Below, piece by piece: positions 23,590 to 32,358 of a stretch of DNA of 64,000 nucleotides. A model generated the notes under the pieces. It saw only the letters and a list, made by a program, of their open reading frames with translations. It was not told the origin of the DNA and did not search any database. Location: the NCBI RefSeq assembly GCF_020171315.1, contig NZ_JAIUZP010000011.1, positions 1 through 64,000 of the forward strand, written 5' to 3'. The translations under genes and the position numbers were made by a program. Position 1 is the stretch's first letter, and each line of letters opens with the position of its first letter. This DNA comes from Pseudooceanicola nanhaiensis. GTDB lineage: Bacteria; Pseudomonadota; Alphaproteobacteria; Rhodobacterales; Rhodobacteraceae.

Positions 23590-24810
23590 ATGAGCATCCG
23601 GATCGAAGGCGCGCAGGTCGTTCTGCCCGACGGCATCGAGGAGACCTCTGTCACGCTGGAAGAGGGCCGCATTGCAGAGATCGGCAGCGACGCCCGGGCC
23701 GAGACGGTGCTGGACGCGCGCGGACAGATGCTGGCGCCGGCCATGATCGACGTGCACGGCGATGCCTTCGAGCGGCAGTTGATGCCCCGGCCCAATGTCT
23801 TTTTCCCGGTCGACGCCGCCATTCTGGATACCGACCGGCAATTGGCGGGAAATGGCATTGCCACCGCCTACCACGCGCTGACGCTGAGCTGGGAACCGGG
23901 ATTGCGGGCCGTCACGGCGGGGCGCCGCTTTATCGAGACGCTGCATCGGCTGGCCCCCCGGCTGATTGCCGAGAACCGTGTGCAATTGCGGTGGGAAACC
24001 TATGCCGAAGACGCGCTGCCCCTGATCGAAGAGATGCTGGAAGGCCCTCTGACGCCCTCGCTTGCCTTCAATGATCACCTTTCAATGACGATGCGCGGGT
24101 TCGAGGTTCCGATCCAGGAACGCGCCTTCGAATTCAGCCCCGCCTTCGTCGTCGCCGATCCCGACGATCCCCGAATGCTGGGCCGGATCGACACCAAGGC
24201 AAAACGCTCGGGCCTCGATCAGGGGGCGTTTCTCGATCTGATGAAACGCACCTGGGCCACCCGGCCCGAGATACCGGCGCGCATTGCGGCGATTGCCGAA
24301 ACGGCGCGCAAACACGGCGCCCCGATGCTGAGCCACGACGATACCCAGCACGAAACCCGGAATTACTTCCGCGGGATCGGGGCGCGTATCTCTGAATTCC
24401 CCATGTCGGTGGATGTCGCAAAGGCGGCCAAGGCGGCGGGCGACCTCGTGATCTTTGGCGCGCCCAATGTCATGCGGGGCGGCAGCCATATCGGATCGCC
24501 GGGCGCGGCAGAGATGGTCGAAGCCGGGCTCTGCGATATTCTCGCCTCGGATTACTTCTATCCCGCCATGCTGGCGGCGGTGGCGCGGCTGCACCACGAA
24601 AAGCGGGCTCCGTTGGCGCAATTGTGGAAGCTGGTCACCTCGGGCCCCGCGACGGCGATGGGCCTGTCGGACCGGGGCCAGATCGCGCAGGGGCTGCGGG
24701 CCGACCTCATTCTGGTGGATTGGCCGGAGGCGGCGCAGGGGCCAGCCACGCCCGCGGTCACACGGATGTTCCGGTCAGGCCGCCAAGTCTACGTCGGCCA
24801 ATCTGCGTAG
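23590..24810 (+). CDS. phnM: Alpha-D-ribose 1-methylphosphonate 5-triphosphate diphosphatase
   Basis: A 406-residue amidohydrolase-fold enzyme of the PhnM type. Metal ligands are visible in PAMIDVHGDAFERQ (about residue 55) and LSHDDTQHETRNYF; the aspartate near the end is in ILASDYFYPAM. It removes pyrophosphate from the ribosyl-phosphonate triphosphate intermediate in C-P lyase phosphonate use. No other phn gene is in view, so the rest of the pathway must lie elsewhere. AGGAGAAG lies before the ATG at 23590. Confidence 0.93.
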   Translation: MSIRIEGAQVVLPDGIEETSVTLEEGRIAEIGSDARAETVLDARGQMLAPAMIDVHGDAFERQLMPRPNVFFPVDAAILDTDRQLAGNGIATAYHALTLSWEPGLRAVTAGRRFIETLHRLAPRLIAENRVQLRWETYAEDALPLIEEMLEGPLTPSLAFNDHLSMTMRGFEVPIQERAFEFSPAFVVADPDDPRMLGRIDTKAKRSGLDQGAFLDLMKRTWATRPEIPARIAAIAETARKHGAPMLSHDDTQHETRNYFRGIGARISEFPMSVDVAKAAKAAGDLVIFGAPNVMRGGSHIGSPGAAEMVEAGLCDILASDYFYPAMLAAVARLHHEKRAPLAQLWKLVTSGPATAMGLSDRGQIAQGLRADLILVDWPEAAQGPATPAVTRMFRSGRQVYVGQSA

Positions 24811-24828
24811 GAGAAAGTGTGCAGGCCA

Positions 24829-24868
24829 GTCTATCTCGGCCAGATGACCCAATCCGGTCGAGATAGAC
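24829..24868. terminator. Stem-loop between phnM and the H-NS gene
   Basis: Perfect ten-base arms GTCTATCTCG and CGAGATAGAC with a 20-base spacer, between convergent genes. There is no strong T-run, so termination may be weak or Rho-assisted. Confidence 0.5.
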
Positions 24869-24921
24869 TTGTGCTGGCAGTGGCGCGGGAATGTCATTCG
24901 AGGCCCCGCGCCCCATTCGTT

Positions 24922-25239
24922 TCAGCTGATCAGGCAGGCGTCCAGATCGCCTTCGCTGGCCAGAATCTCTTTCACCCAGCCCGGCTGACGGCCACGGCCG
25001 CTCCAGGTTTGAGTGGCATCTTGCGGATTGCGGTATTTCGGCGGGTTCACCTTGCGGCTCTTGACGGCGCCGCCGGTCAGCTCCGACAGGCTGAAGCCCA
25101 TTTCCTGTGCCTTGGCCTCAATCGCGGCGATCGCCTTTTTCCGCTCGCGGTCCTGGTAGGATTTGATTGCCGCGTCCGTTTCCCGTTGCAGCTTCTTCAG
25201 CTGATCGAGGGACATGTCTTCCAGTACAAACTCAGACAT
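24922..25239 (-). CDS. H-NS family DNA-binding protein (HvrA-like)
   Basis: A 105-residue nucleoid protein. Residues 1 to 55 form the coiled oligomerisation helix (SLDQLKKLQRETDAAIKSYQ). The C-terminal DNA-binding motif is PKYRNPQDATQTWSGRGRQP, then GW, the AT-hook-like signature of H-NS, StpA and HvrA. In Rhodobacter relatives HvrA tunes photosynthesis and nitrogen genes; the role here is unknown. It has a good sigma-70 promoter in the AT-rich upstream region. Confidence 0.93.
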   Translation of the reverse strand: MSEFVLEDMSLDQLKKLQRETDAAIKSYQDRERKKAIAAIEAKAQEMGFSLSELTGGAVKSRKVNPPKYRNPQDATQTWSGRGRQPGWVKEILASEGDLDACLIS

Positions 25240-25317
25240 CTTGCAGTTTCCTTATCTTTCCCACCCGGTCGTATGCGTTAAGGTTAGAGTGTATTGCCGG
25301 GTTTACAGCATCTGGAT

Positions 25318-25346
25318 TAATATTATTTTGCGCAATTGGAAGTCAA
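25318..25346 (-). promoter_or_regulatory. Sigma-70-type promoter of the H-NS gene
   Basis: TTGACT (25341 to 25346) and TATTAA (25318 to 25323), 17-base spacer, minus strand, about 80 bases before the ATG. The rest of the 25240 to 25600 gap is AT-rich and holds no gene. Confidence 0.6.
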
Positions 25347-25600
25347 TGAACGCAATTGTGACAGGTCGCGAAAACCCGCTCGTCACGGCCGACAAGCACC
25401 GGAAATAGCTTCACGTTCTCCGAATAGTTGCGCGATTTCCAAGTCTGAATTGCAAAACCCGGCAGTTCCCGGGAAATGACCTATACGAATGAGATAGGCC
25501 TGACGCGCACCAGCGTCAAAAGTTATCAAATCGATATTGCATGATTACCGCAACAATTCCCAAGCTAATTAACTTTTAGGGAGTATGCCGAAAATAAGAC

Positions 25601-25628
25601 GGGCGCAGATTGGCTCCAATCTGCGCCC
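25601..25628 (-). terminator. Terminator of the anthranilate synthase gene
   Basis: Arms GGGCGCAGATTG and CAATCTGCGCCC, perfect, with a short loop, followed on the minus strand by GTCTTATTTT. It lies 25 bases after the stop codon. Confidence 0.9.
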
Positions 25629-25653
25629 GCATATCTTTACGAAGCGTCAACGC

Positions 25654-27828
25654 CTACTCTGCGGCGCTTCTCCGGGCGGTGCCCTTGCCGAGGCGCGACA
25701 CCACGTTCTCGATCAGCTTGATGCCCGCATCCTGCCCCATGGACATGATCGATTCCGGGTGGAATTGCACCGCGGCGACGGGCAGCGTCTGGTGCTCGAT
25801 CCCCATAACGATGCCATCCGCGGTGGAAGCCGTCACGGTCACGTCGTTGGGCAGGCTCTCGCGGCGGATATGCAGCGAGTGGTAGCGCCCGACGGTGACC
25901 TGCTCAGGCAGATCGGCAAAGACGCAGCCCGGCTCATGTACCGTGATCCGCGAGGGCTTACCGTGCACCGGCTCGCCCAGTTGGTCCAGCGTGCCGCCGA
26001 AGTATTCCCCGATGGCCTGAAGCCCGAGGCAGACGCCGAAGACCGGCAGGTCGCGCGACAGCGCCGTGTCGATGGTCGCCCGGCAGTCGAAGTCCGACGG
26101 GTTGCCCGGACCGGGGGAGAGCACGACGAGATCGGGGGCGAAGTCATCCACCAGCTCCGGCGCAACGGGCGAGCGCGTGGTCAGCACCTCGGCCCCGGTC
26201 TGGCGGAAATAGTTCGCCAGCGTGTGCACGAAGCTGTCCTCGTGATCGACCAGCAGGATGCGACGCCCCTGCCCGACCTGCAGGCGGGTGCCGTCGCCGG
26301 CCCCTTCGTTGGTCCGCACATCGCCGCGCACGGCGGCCCGCATGGCGCTTGCCTTCAATTCGGTCTCTGCCTCTTCATCCTCGGGGTCGCTGTCGTTCAG
26401 CAACGTCGCACCGGCGCGCACCTCGGCGATGCCGTCCTTGATGCGGATCGTCCGCAGGGTCAGGCCGGTGTTCATGTCGCCGTTGAACTGCATCGCGCCC
26501 ACGGCGCCACCATACCATTTCCGGGTCGATTTCTCGTGCTTCTCGATGAAGCGCATGGCCCAGAGTTTCGGTGCGCCGGTCACCGTCACGGCCCAGGCGT
26601 GGGACAGGAAGGCGTCGAAGGCATCCATGCCCGCGCGCAGCCGCCCCTCGATATGGTCGACAGTGTGGATCAGGCGCGAATACATCTCGATCTGGCGCCG
26701 CCCGATGACCCGGACAGAGCCCGGCTCGCAGACGCGGGACTTGTCGTTGCGGTCCACGTCGGAACACATGGTCAGCTCGCTCTCGTCCTTCTTGGACTGG
26801 AGCAGCTTGAGGATCTGTTCGCTGTCCTCGATCGCATCGGCGCCACGCTTGATCGTGCCCGAGATCGGGCAGGTCTCGACCCGGCGGCCGGTGACGCGCA
26901 CGAACATCTCGGGGCTGGCACCCACAAGGTATTCCTGCTCGCCGAGGTTCATGAGGAAGCCGAAGGGCGCGGGGTTGATCTTCTGCAACCGGCGGAAGAT
27001 CGCGGCGGGGCTGTCCTTGCAGGGCTCGTAGAAGACCTGGCCGGGCACCACCTCGAAGAGGTCGCCACGGCGGAAGCTGGCCTTGGCGGCGCGCACCAGT
27101 TCGGCATATTCGCCGGGCACGTGGTCGCCGCGCGGGACCTCCTGCGGGCCGGGGGTGAAAGGCTCGGCCGGGGTTGCGCCCGACAGGCCCTCGGTGGTCA
27201 GCGGACCTTGCGCGAAATCGTAGGTATAGCGATGCGCCCGGGCCGAGTAGTGATCCGAGACGAGGATGTCATCGGCGAGGAAGAGCACGAGGTCGCGCTG
27301 ATCCTCGGGACGATCGAGATGGTATTCGATCGGCTCGAACTGGAAGGCGAGGTCATAGCCGAAGGCGCCGTAAAGCCCGAGGTGGCCATCCTCTTCCGTG
27401 GCGAAGAGCGCCACGATCTCCCGCAGGACCGAGAAGACGGAGGGCGCGCGCGAGCGCTCTTCCTCGTTGTAGAGCCGTTCAGGTGTGCGGATCTGCAGGT
27501 CCAGCACCTTGGCGTCGCCGCTCATGCTCTCCACCGCGGCGAGGTCTTCCAGCGCCGGGCGGATGATCTGCATCAGCACTTCACCGCGGGCGTTCAACGC
27601 CTTCAGGCGCAAGGCGCGGCCACGGCTTTCCACCATCAGCGGCGGCTCGGCAAAGCCGAACTCCCACCGGGTGTAACGGCCGGGATATTCGTAGTTGGAG
27701 CTGAAGAGCGCGCCCCGCTGGCCATCCAGCCGGTCGATCAGCGTTTCGCTGTCGGCCATGTAGGTTGCGGGAAATTCGCGGCGCGTCACGCGCACCTTGC
27801 CTTTGGTTTCAAAGGTCAGATCGGTCAT
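25654..27828 (-). CDS. trpEG: Fused anthranilate synthase (TrpE-TrpG)
   Basis: A 724-residue fusion that makes anthranilate from chorismate and glutamine, the first step of tryptophan synthesis. Residues 1 to about 510 are the TrpE part ([56 protein letters not shown]). From about 535 follows the TrpG glutaminase ([14 protein letters not shown]; nucleophile Cys in [11 protein letters not shown]; His and Glu in QFHPESIMS). The fusion is typical of many alphaproteobacteria. A candidate Trp-rich leader peptide and promoter lie upstream, so attenuation is possible. Confidence 0.96.
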   Translation of the reverse strand: MTDLTFETKGKVRVTRREFPATYMADSETLIDRLDGQRGALFSSNYEYPGRYTRWEFGFAEPPLMVESRGRALRLKALNARGEVLMQIIRPALEDLAAVESMSGDAKVLDLQIRTPERLYNEEERSRAPSVFSVLREIVALFATEEDGHLGLYGAFGYDLAFQFEPIEYHLDRPEDQRDLVLFLADDILVSDHYSARAHRYTYDFAQGPLTTEGLSGATPAEPFTPGPQEVPRGDHVPGEYAELVRAAKASFRRGDLFEVVPGQVFYEPCKDSPAAIFRRLQKINPAPFGFLMNLGEQEYLVGASPEMFVRVTGRRVETCPISGTIKRGADAIEDSEQILKLLQSKKDESELTMCSDVDRNDKSRVCEPGSVRVIGRRQIEMYSRLIHTVDHIEGRLRAGMDAFDAFLSHAWAVTVTGAPKLWAMRFIEKHEKSTRKWYGGAVGAMQFNGDMNTGLTLRTIRIKDGIAEVRAGATLLNDSDPEDEEAETELKASAMRAAVRGDVRTNEGAGDGTRLQVGQGRRILLVDHEDSFVHTLANYFRQTGAEVLTTRSPVAPELVDDFAPDLVVLSPGPGNPSDFDCRATIDTALSRDLPVFGVCLGLQAIGEYFGGTLDQLGEPVHGKPSRITVHEPGCVFADLPEQVTVGRYHSLHIRRESLPNDVTVTASTADGIVMGIEHQTLPVAAVQFHPESIMSMGQDAGIKLIENVVSRLGKGTARRSAAE

Positions 27829-27925
27829 TTTATATGTCTCGTCTCACGGGTGGCGCCTGCGAGATCTGTACAGGATAATTCCTCGGGGCGCCTGTCATCG
27901 GTGGGTCCCTCAGGGGGACGGCATG

Positions 27926-28003
27926 TCAGTTGGACGAGGGGCTACGCCATCGTCCGGTGCTCCACCGGCACCGCCATCGCTGTCCAAGGGGGGCCGCGTG
28001 CAT
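27926..28003 (-). CDS. Candidate trp leader peptide (25 aa, three Trp codons)
   Basis: A 25-codon frame upstream of trpEG with TGG at codons 10, 14 and 19 (centre RWRCRWSTGRW). AGGAAAG lies eight bases before its ATG. A promoter with TTTACA and TAATGC lies just upstream, and the stop is 98 bases before the trpEG ATG. Trp-rich leaders before trpE occur in other alphaproteobacteria. CCGGTG-GAG-CACCGG overlaps the Trp codons. I see no classical T-rich terminator, so the attenuation mechanism is uncertain. Confidence 0.45.
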   Translation of the reverse strand: MHAAPLGQRWRCRWSTGRWRSPSSN

Positions 28004-28036
28004 GGCCAAGACTTTCCTGCGTTCAGACAGGCGAAG

Positions 28037-28065
28037 GCATTAGCAAGCAACGCCCATTTTGTAAA
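28037..28065 (-). promoter_or_regulatory. Promoter of the trpEG transcript
   Basis: TTTACA (28060 to 28065) and TAATGC (28037 to 28042), 17-base spacer, minus strand. Transcription would start near 28030, about 27 bases before the leader peptide ATG and 200 bases before trpEG. Confidence 0.55.
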
Positions 28066-28202
28066 CCTCCCCTGACGCCCGGGGCGGATTTGCCGCGCAC
28101 CACCGGTCCGGGGGCCTTCTCTCCCCCGCCCCTGCCGCCTAGTCTGCGCGCAAATCGCCCCGGCCCCTCCGGCTTGGGCTTCCTGCAAGCAAAGGCCCCC
28201 TC

Positions 28203-29246
28203 ATGACAGATCTGCCCCCCCTTCCCGACCGCCCGCTCAACGTCTGCTTCGTGGGCGTCGGCGCCATCGGCGGGGCCATCGCCGCGCCGCTCGCCCAGGC
28301 CGCCGCCGCCGGAACCCTGCCCGAACTGGGCCAGCTGACGCTCGTGGCGCGCGGTCCGCATCTCGCCGCGATGCAGACCGAGGGGCTGCGCCTGACATCG
28401 CCCGAGATCGACCCGCCCGTGGCCATCCCCGTGACCGCGGTCGAGGATCTTGCCGGCCTGCCGCCGCAGGACGTGGTGATCACTGCGCTGAAGGGCCACC
28501 AGGTGCCCGCCATGGCCGAGGCCCTCGCGGCCCTGCTCGCCCCCCATGGCCGCATCGTGCCGATCGTGAACGGTGTGCCGTGGTGGTATCCCCTGCCCGA
28601 CGCCTCCGCCCCCGGCGGCTATCGCGGCGCGACCGAGGTCGACCCCGAGGGCAAGCTCTGGTCGCTGATCGGGCCGGAGCGCGCCATCGGCGCCGTGGCC
28701 TTCATGGGCGCCTCTGTGCCCGAACCCGGGCTGATCCACGTCGAACTGCCGGGCTTCCTCGAACTCGGGCGCCTTTCGGGTCAGGACCGCAGCGACGTGG
28801 CCCGGATCGCCGATCTGCTGCGCAAGGGCGGCGTCACCGTGAAGGAGACCGAACCCTTCGAGGAGGTGATCTGGACCAAGCTGCTGGCCAACTGCTCGAT
28901 GAACTCCACCACCGCGATCTGCCGCGCGTCGATGTCCTCGATCGTGCAGGACCCGGTGCTCGCCTCCTTCGTCGAAGGCATCATGACCGAGATCATCGCC
29001 ATTGCCGGCGCGCAGGGCGTGACCATCGACCCGGCCCTGCCGCGTCAGCGCCTCGAGAAGGCCAAGGGCAACCGCGGCTTCAAGACCTCGACCCTGCAGG
29101 ACCTCGAAAAGGGCCGCCCGATGGAGATCGAACCGATCTTCGCCGCCACCTGCTCGGTCGCAGCTGCGCTCGACATCCCCACGCCCAACCTCTCGCTCGC
29201 CACGGCGATCCTGCGCTCGGTGGAACGCGACCGCTTCCCGGCCTGA
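28203..29246 (+). CDS. Ketopantoate reductase (PanE/ApbA) family protein
   Basis: A 347-residue NADP-dependent dehydrogenase. The nucleotide site is VCFVGVGAIGGAIAAPLAQA (about residues 14 to 33); the second domain has VIWTKLLANCSMNSTTAICR, the ApbA C-terminal signature with the catalytic lysine. The family includes 2-dehydropantoate 2-reductase of pantothenate synthesis and other 2-keto acid reductases. No pantothenate gene is next to it, so the substrate is open. The gene is divergent from trpEG. Confidence 0.85.
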   Translation: MTDLPPLPDRPLNVCFVGVGAIGGAIAAPLAQAAAAGTLPELGQLTLVARGPHLAAMQTEGLRLTSPEIDPPVAIPVTAVEDLAGLPPQDVVITALKGHQVPAMAEALAALLAPHGRIVPIVNGVPWWYPLPDASAPGGYRGATEVDPEGKLWSLIGPERAIGAVAFMGASVPEPGLIHVELPGFLELGRLSGQDRSDVARIADLLRKGGVTVKETEPFEEVIWTKLLANCSMNSTTAICRASMSSIVQDPVLASFVEGIMTEIIAIAGAQGVTIDPALPRQRLEKAKGNRGFKTSTLQDLEKGRPMEIEPIFAATCSVAAALDIPTPNLSLATAILRSVERDRFPA

Positions 29247-29330
29247 CCCCATATCCCCCGGAGGCTTTCATCTTTCCTGAAGTACTCCGGGGGCATTGCC
29301 CCGTCCCGCGGGGCAAGAGGGCAGAGCCCC

Positions 29331-29484
29331 CCGGACTTTTCGAAAAGTCCGGTCCGGAAAATTCGAATTTTCCGGGGACCGCCGCAGCCGGGCACAGCCC
29401 CTGCAGCGGATCACCTAGCTCACCGGGCGCGCCGAAAAGTCTTGAAACAAGACTTTTCCCAAGAATTTTCCTTAAAATTCTTGG
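29331..29484. repeat. Two pairs of back-to-back palindromes after a convergent gene end
   Basis: First pair: CCGGACTTTTCGAAAAGTCC plus GG (29331 to 29352) and a 22-base perfect palindrome centred on TTCGAA (29354 to 29375). Second pair: GAAAAGTCTTG-AAA-CAAGACTTTTC (29434 to 29458) and CCAAGAATTTT-CCTT-AAAATTCTTGG (29459 to 29484). The last arm contains the AAGAATTTT theme seen also near 45580. They lie between convergent genes and may act as terminators. Confidence 0.85.
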
Positions 29485-29493
29485 CCGCCCGCC

Positions 29494-30075
29494 TCAGCGG
29501 AGCCCGTCCATCTTGGCAATCTGCGAGACCTCGAGCCCGCCCATCCGCGCATGGACCCGCCCACCGCGCGACATGGCGAGGGCAAACATCAGCTCATCCG
29601 CCCGCGGCCCGTCCGGCAGCCCCACTTCCATGGCGTCGAAATGGCTGCGCACATAGGCGGCGTTGATATGCCCCAGCGGCACGTCGATCCGCGTGCCCGG
29701 ACCGCCCTGCTTCATGGCGGAGGGTACGATGGCCAGCGCCTCGCCCAGCCTTTCGCGCATGGAATAGCCACCCGGCACATGCCAGAGCGCGGTATGCTCC
29801 AGCTCGCCCGCCTCGCCGCACATGGCGGCCTTGCCGTAGCCATCGATGCCCTCGATCCCGCCCATGGCCGCGATCAGCCGGTCGGTCATCATCAGGCCCA
29901 GCGGTTTCAGCGCGTCCATGTGGCTGGTCAGGTCCTCGACGTATTGCCCCGCGAAGGGGTTCTTCACGAGCGCCACGATGGCACCGCGCTGACGCGGCAC
30001 CTCCGGTGCGGGGCCGCCGTCATGGGCGATGTCTTCCAGAAAGATCATCGTCTTGCGCAAGGTGAATTCAGGCAT
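29494..30075 (-). CDS. DUF1185 'amino acid synthesis' family protein
   Basis: A 193-residue protein of the PF06684 family. Visible family blocks are RGAIVALVKNPFAGQYVEDL and the ending ADELMFALAMSRGGRVHARM. Despite the family name the reaction is unknown. It is the last gene of a leftward operon with molybdenum hydroxylase, 6-hydroxynicotinate reductase-like and UPF0280 genes, and it overlaps the UPF0280 gene by eight bases. The context points to catabolism of an N-heterocycle or its amide products. Confidence 0.85.
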   Translation of the reverse strand: MPEFTLRKTMIFLEDIAHDGGPAPEVPRQRGAIVALVKNPFAGQYVEDLTSHMDALKPLGLMMTDRLIAAMGGIEGIDGYGKAAMCGEAGELEHTALWHVPGGYSMRERLGEALAIVPSAMKQGGPGTRIDVPLGHINAAYVRSHFDAMEVGLPDGPRADELMFALAMSRGGRVHARMGGLEVSQIAKMDGLR

Positions 30076-30931
30076 CTTCCGTCTCCTCCAGTGCCAATGC
30101 GCCGCCCGGGGCCATCGCGCCCACAGCCGTGCTCTGCCCGCGAAGGGCCAGGTGCGCGCCGCCGATCAGGCCGCGTGCAAGATATCTCTGCGCCCGTGCC
30201 CGCCCCGCCGCAAGGGCGCGGTCGATCTCGTCGGGCGCCAGCGGGCCGAGGTCGGTGACCACCAGCCGCGTGCCAAGGTCGCTGTCGGGGGCAAGATCAC
30301 AAGCGGGCGCCCGGCGGATCGCCGGATGGCCGGGCAGGTTCACCGCGTTGGCGATCATCGTGGCCGCCGCATCGGCCTCCCCCGCCGTGCGCGCCACCAC
30401 GGTCACCGCATCGGCGATGCCCAGCGAATGGGAGCGTCCGCCGCGTCCCGAGGTGGCGATCCCGCGCCAGGGCCCGGCCGCCGTCAGCGTGACCGTCCCG
30501 CCCAGCATCGCGGCAGAGAAGCCCTGCCCTGGTCCCAGCACCAGCGCGATGTCGCCGCCGTTGTTGACCCAGGCCTTCCGCGCCCCCGTTCGCGCCATCG
30601 CCCCCGCCACGTGATCGGCCACCGCGCCCGCCACCGCCGCCATGGGCGTGACGAAGGCAGGCCGGAAGGGCGCCACGGCCCGCTCCATCGCCTGCGCAAC
30701 AGGATGGCACAGCGGGCCGGGGGTCTCGCTCCGCAAGGCGGGCAGTTCCGCCACGAGGTCCTCCAGCAGCCCGTCGAAGGCCATTGCGGCAGCGGCATAG
30801 GCCGCCCCGCGCACTGCCTCGTCGGCCCAGAGGATCAGGTCGATCGGCCCGTGGTTCAGGTGCAGCCGCACCCCGTCGGGCAGGAGGCGGGACTGGATCA
30901 CCGCCCGGTTTCCCGCGGCAGGGCGCGCCAC
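30068..30931 (-). CDS. UPF0280 family protein
   Basis: A 287-residue protein of the UPF0280 family, distantly like the FMN transferase ApbE. Family marks are VTPMAAVAGAVADHV, KAWVNNGGDIALVL and GIATSGRGGRSHSLGIADAV. Function unknown. In some genomes UPF0280 genes occur with reductase and hydroxylase genes, as here, which suggests flavinylation or maturation of a partner such as the adjacent reductase; that is inference. It overlaps the upstream reductase gene by 34 bases. Confidence 0.85.
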   Translation of the reverse strand: MARPAAGNRAVIQSRLLPDGVRLHLNHGPIDLILWADEAVRGAAYAAAAMAFDGLLEDLVAELPALRSETPGPLCHPVAQAMERAVAPFRPAFVTPMAAVAGAVADHVAGAMARTGARKAWVNNGGDIALVLGPGQGFSAAMLGGTVTLTAAGPWRGIATSGRGGRSHSLGIADAVTVVARTAGEADAAATMIANAVNLPGHPAIRRAPACDLAPDSDLGTRLVVTDLGPLAPDEIDRALAAGRARAQRYLARGLIGGAHLALRGQSTAVGAMAPGGALALEETEDA

Positions 30932-32358
30932 TCGGCCCCGTATTCGCCGCCGTTTTCCAGCACGTCCGACAGCGCCCGGATCGCGCCCTCATGCCCGCCG
31001 AGCGCCACGTAATCCGCCCGCGGCATGGTGAACTCCAGCGGGGCCACCAGCGCGGGCGTGGGCACGTAGCCAAAGCTCTGCGCGGGCATCTGCGTCACAT
31101 CCGCCATCAGGGTGATCCCGCCGCCGGGCCAGACGAAACATTCCGCCCCGCCCACGGTCACCGTGGCGCGCCGCCCCTGTACCGCGCGGGTCAGCCGCAC
31201 CGGGTTGCGCGTCACGCCCGAGCGCAGCGATCCCCCCGCGCCCCCGGTGAACATCACCGTGCAGAGCGCCGGTTCGCAGTTCTCGGCGATCAGGTCCACC
31301 GTCTCCTGCACCTCCGGAGACATCGGCATCGGCTGCGGGCGCAGCTCCGCGTCCAGCCGGTAGGCTGCCGCATGTTCGCCGGTGGTCGAGACCATGAGCA
31401 GCGTCATGCCCTCCTTGGCCCCCTTGGCTGCGCGCCACTCGCCGAGGATCGAGAGCGGATCCTCGATATCGGTCCCGCCCCAGCCGAGGCCCGGCTCGGC
31501 CACCTGGAAATACCGTCCGGGCGTCGAGCGCCGCCCGTTGATGCGGATGCCGGTGTCGGGCCAGCCGATCACCTTGCCTGCCTGATGTTCGCTGACGACG
31601 CCGGTGATGTGGTCATCGACCACCACCACCTCGTCCACCAGCCCCTGCCAGTGACCCGCGAACATCCCGATGGTGGCCGAGCCGCAGCCGACCCGCATCC
31701 GTTCCTCGCGCTTGCCATCGACGATGGGCGGCTGCCCGGCCTGCACGACGACCGTGGCACCGTCTTCGATCTCCAGTTCCACCGCCTCGCGGTTGCACAG
31801 CGCCATGAGCGTGTCGCAGGTCACCCGGCCCTCGGACTTGGAGCCGCCGGTCAGGTGGTCCACGCCGCCCAGCGACAGCATCTGCGAGCCGTATTCGGAG
31901 GTGATGACCAGCCCCACGACCTCGCCCTTGGCGCGCACCTTCGCGCCCTCGTGGCCAAGGTGCCGGTCGGTGTCGATCTTCACCTTCACGCCGCAGTAGG
32001 AATAGATCGCCTCGGTCACCACGGTGACCGTGTCCACGCCCTCGACCTCGCGCGAGACGATGAAGGGCGCGGGCTTGAAGTCGGGATAGGTCGTCCCCGC
32101 CCCCACGGCCGAGACGAAGAGGTCATCGCCCGCCAGAACGCTGCCGTCCCAGTCGTCCTTCAGGAAGGGCCGGATCTCGCCGCCCGCCTCCAGCCGCCGG
32201 TCCAGCACGGTGATCGGATCGCAGCGCACGATCTTGCCGCCCTCGTTGGCATAGCGGTCGCAGGCGCCGGTGCGGCCTTCGGCCACGAAACACATGACCG
32301 GGCAGGCATCACAGCGGATTTTTTCTGATTTCGCAGCGGGTTGCACGGGGGAGTTCAT
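30898..32358 (-). CDS. 6-hydroxynicotinate reductase-like iron-sulfur protein
   Basis: A 486-residue protein. The N-terminus has a four-cysteine cluster motif (CDACPVMC, then GACDRY, about residues 16 to 33). The long remainder is typical of proteins annotated as 6-hydroxynicotinate reductase, which reduces the ring of 6-hydroxynicotinate in anaerobic and some alphaproteobacterial nicotinate routes. It follows a molybdenum hydroxylase gene with a four-base overlap; a hydroxylase followed by a ring reductase is the order of steps in that route. The true substrate is not shown by sequence. Confidence 0.75.
   Translation of the reverse strand: MNSPVQPAAKSEKIRCDACPVMCFVAEGRTGACDRYANEGGKIVRCDPITVLDRRLEAGGEIRPFLKDDWDGSVLAGDDLFVSAVGAGTTYPDFKPAPFIVSREVEGVDTVTVVTEAIYSYCGVKVKIDTDRHLGHEGAKVRAKGEVVGLVITSEYGSQMLSLGGVDHLTGGSKSEGRVTCDTLMALCNREAVELEIEDGATVVVQAGQPPIVDGKREERMRVGCGSATIGMFAGHWQGLVDEVVVVDDHITGVVSEHQAGKVIGWPDTGIRINGRRSTPGRYFQVAEPGLGWGGTDIEDPLSILGEWRAAKGAKEGMTLLMVSTTGEHAAAYRLDAELRPQPMPMSPEVQETVDLIAENCEPALCTVMFTGGAGGSLRSGVTRNPVRLTRAVQGRRATVTVGGAECFVWPGGGITLMADVTQMPAQSFGYVPTPALVAPLEFTMPRADYVALGGHEGAIRALSDVLENGGEYGAEWRALPRETGR

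Noticed and set aside
25585-28206. 873-codon frame on the strand opposite trpEG
   Set aside because: It is a GC-driven antisense frame with histidine- and arginine-rich low-complexity content; trpEG is complete on the other strand. Similar long antisense frames over preT, bcsA and the Mo-hydroxylases were rejected for the same reason.
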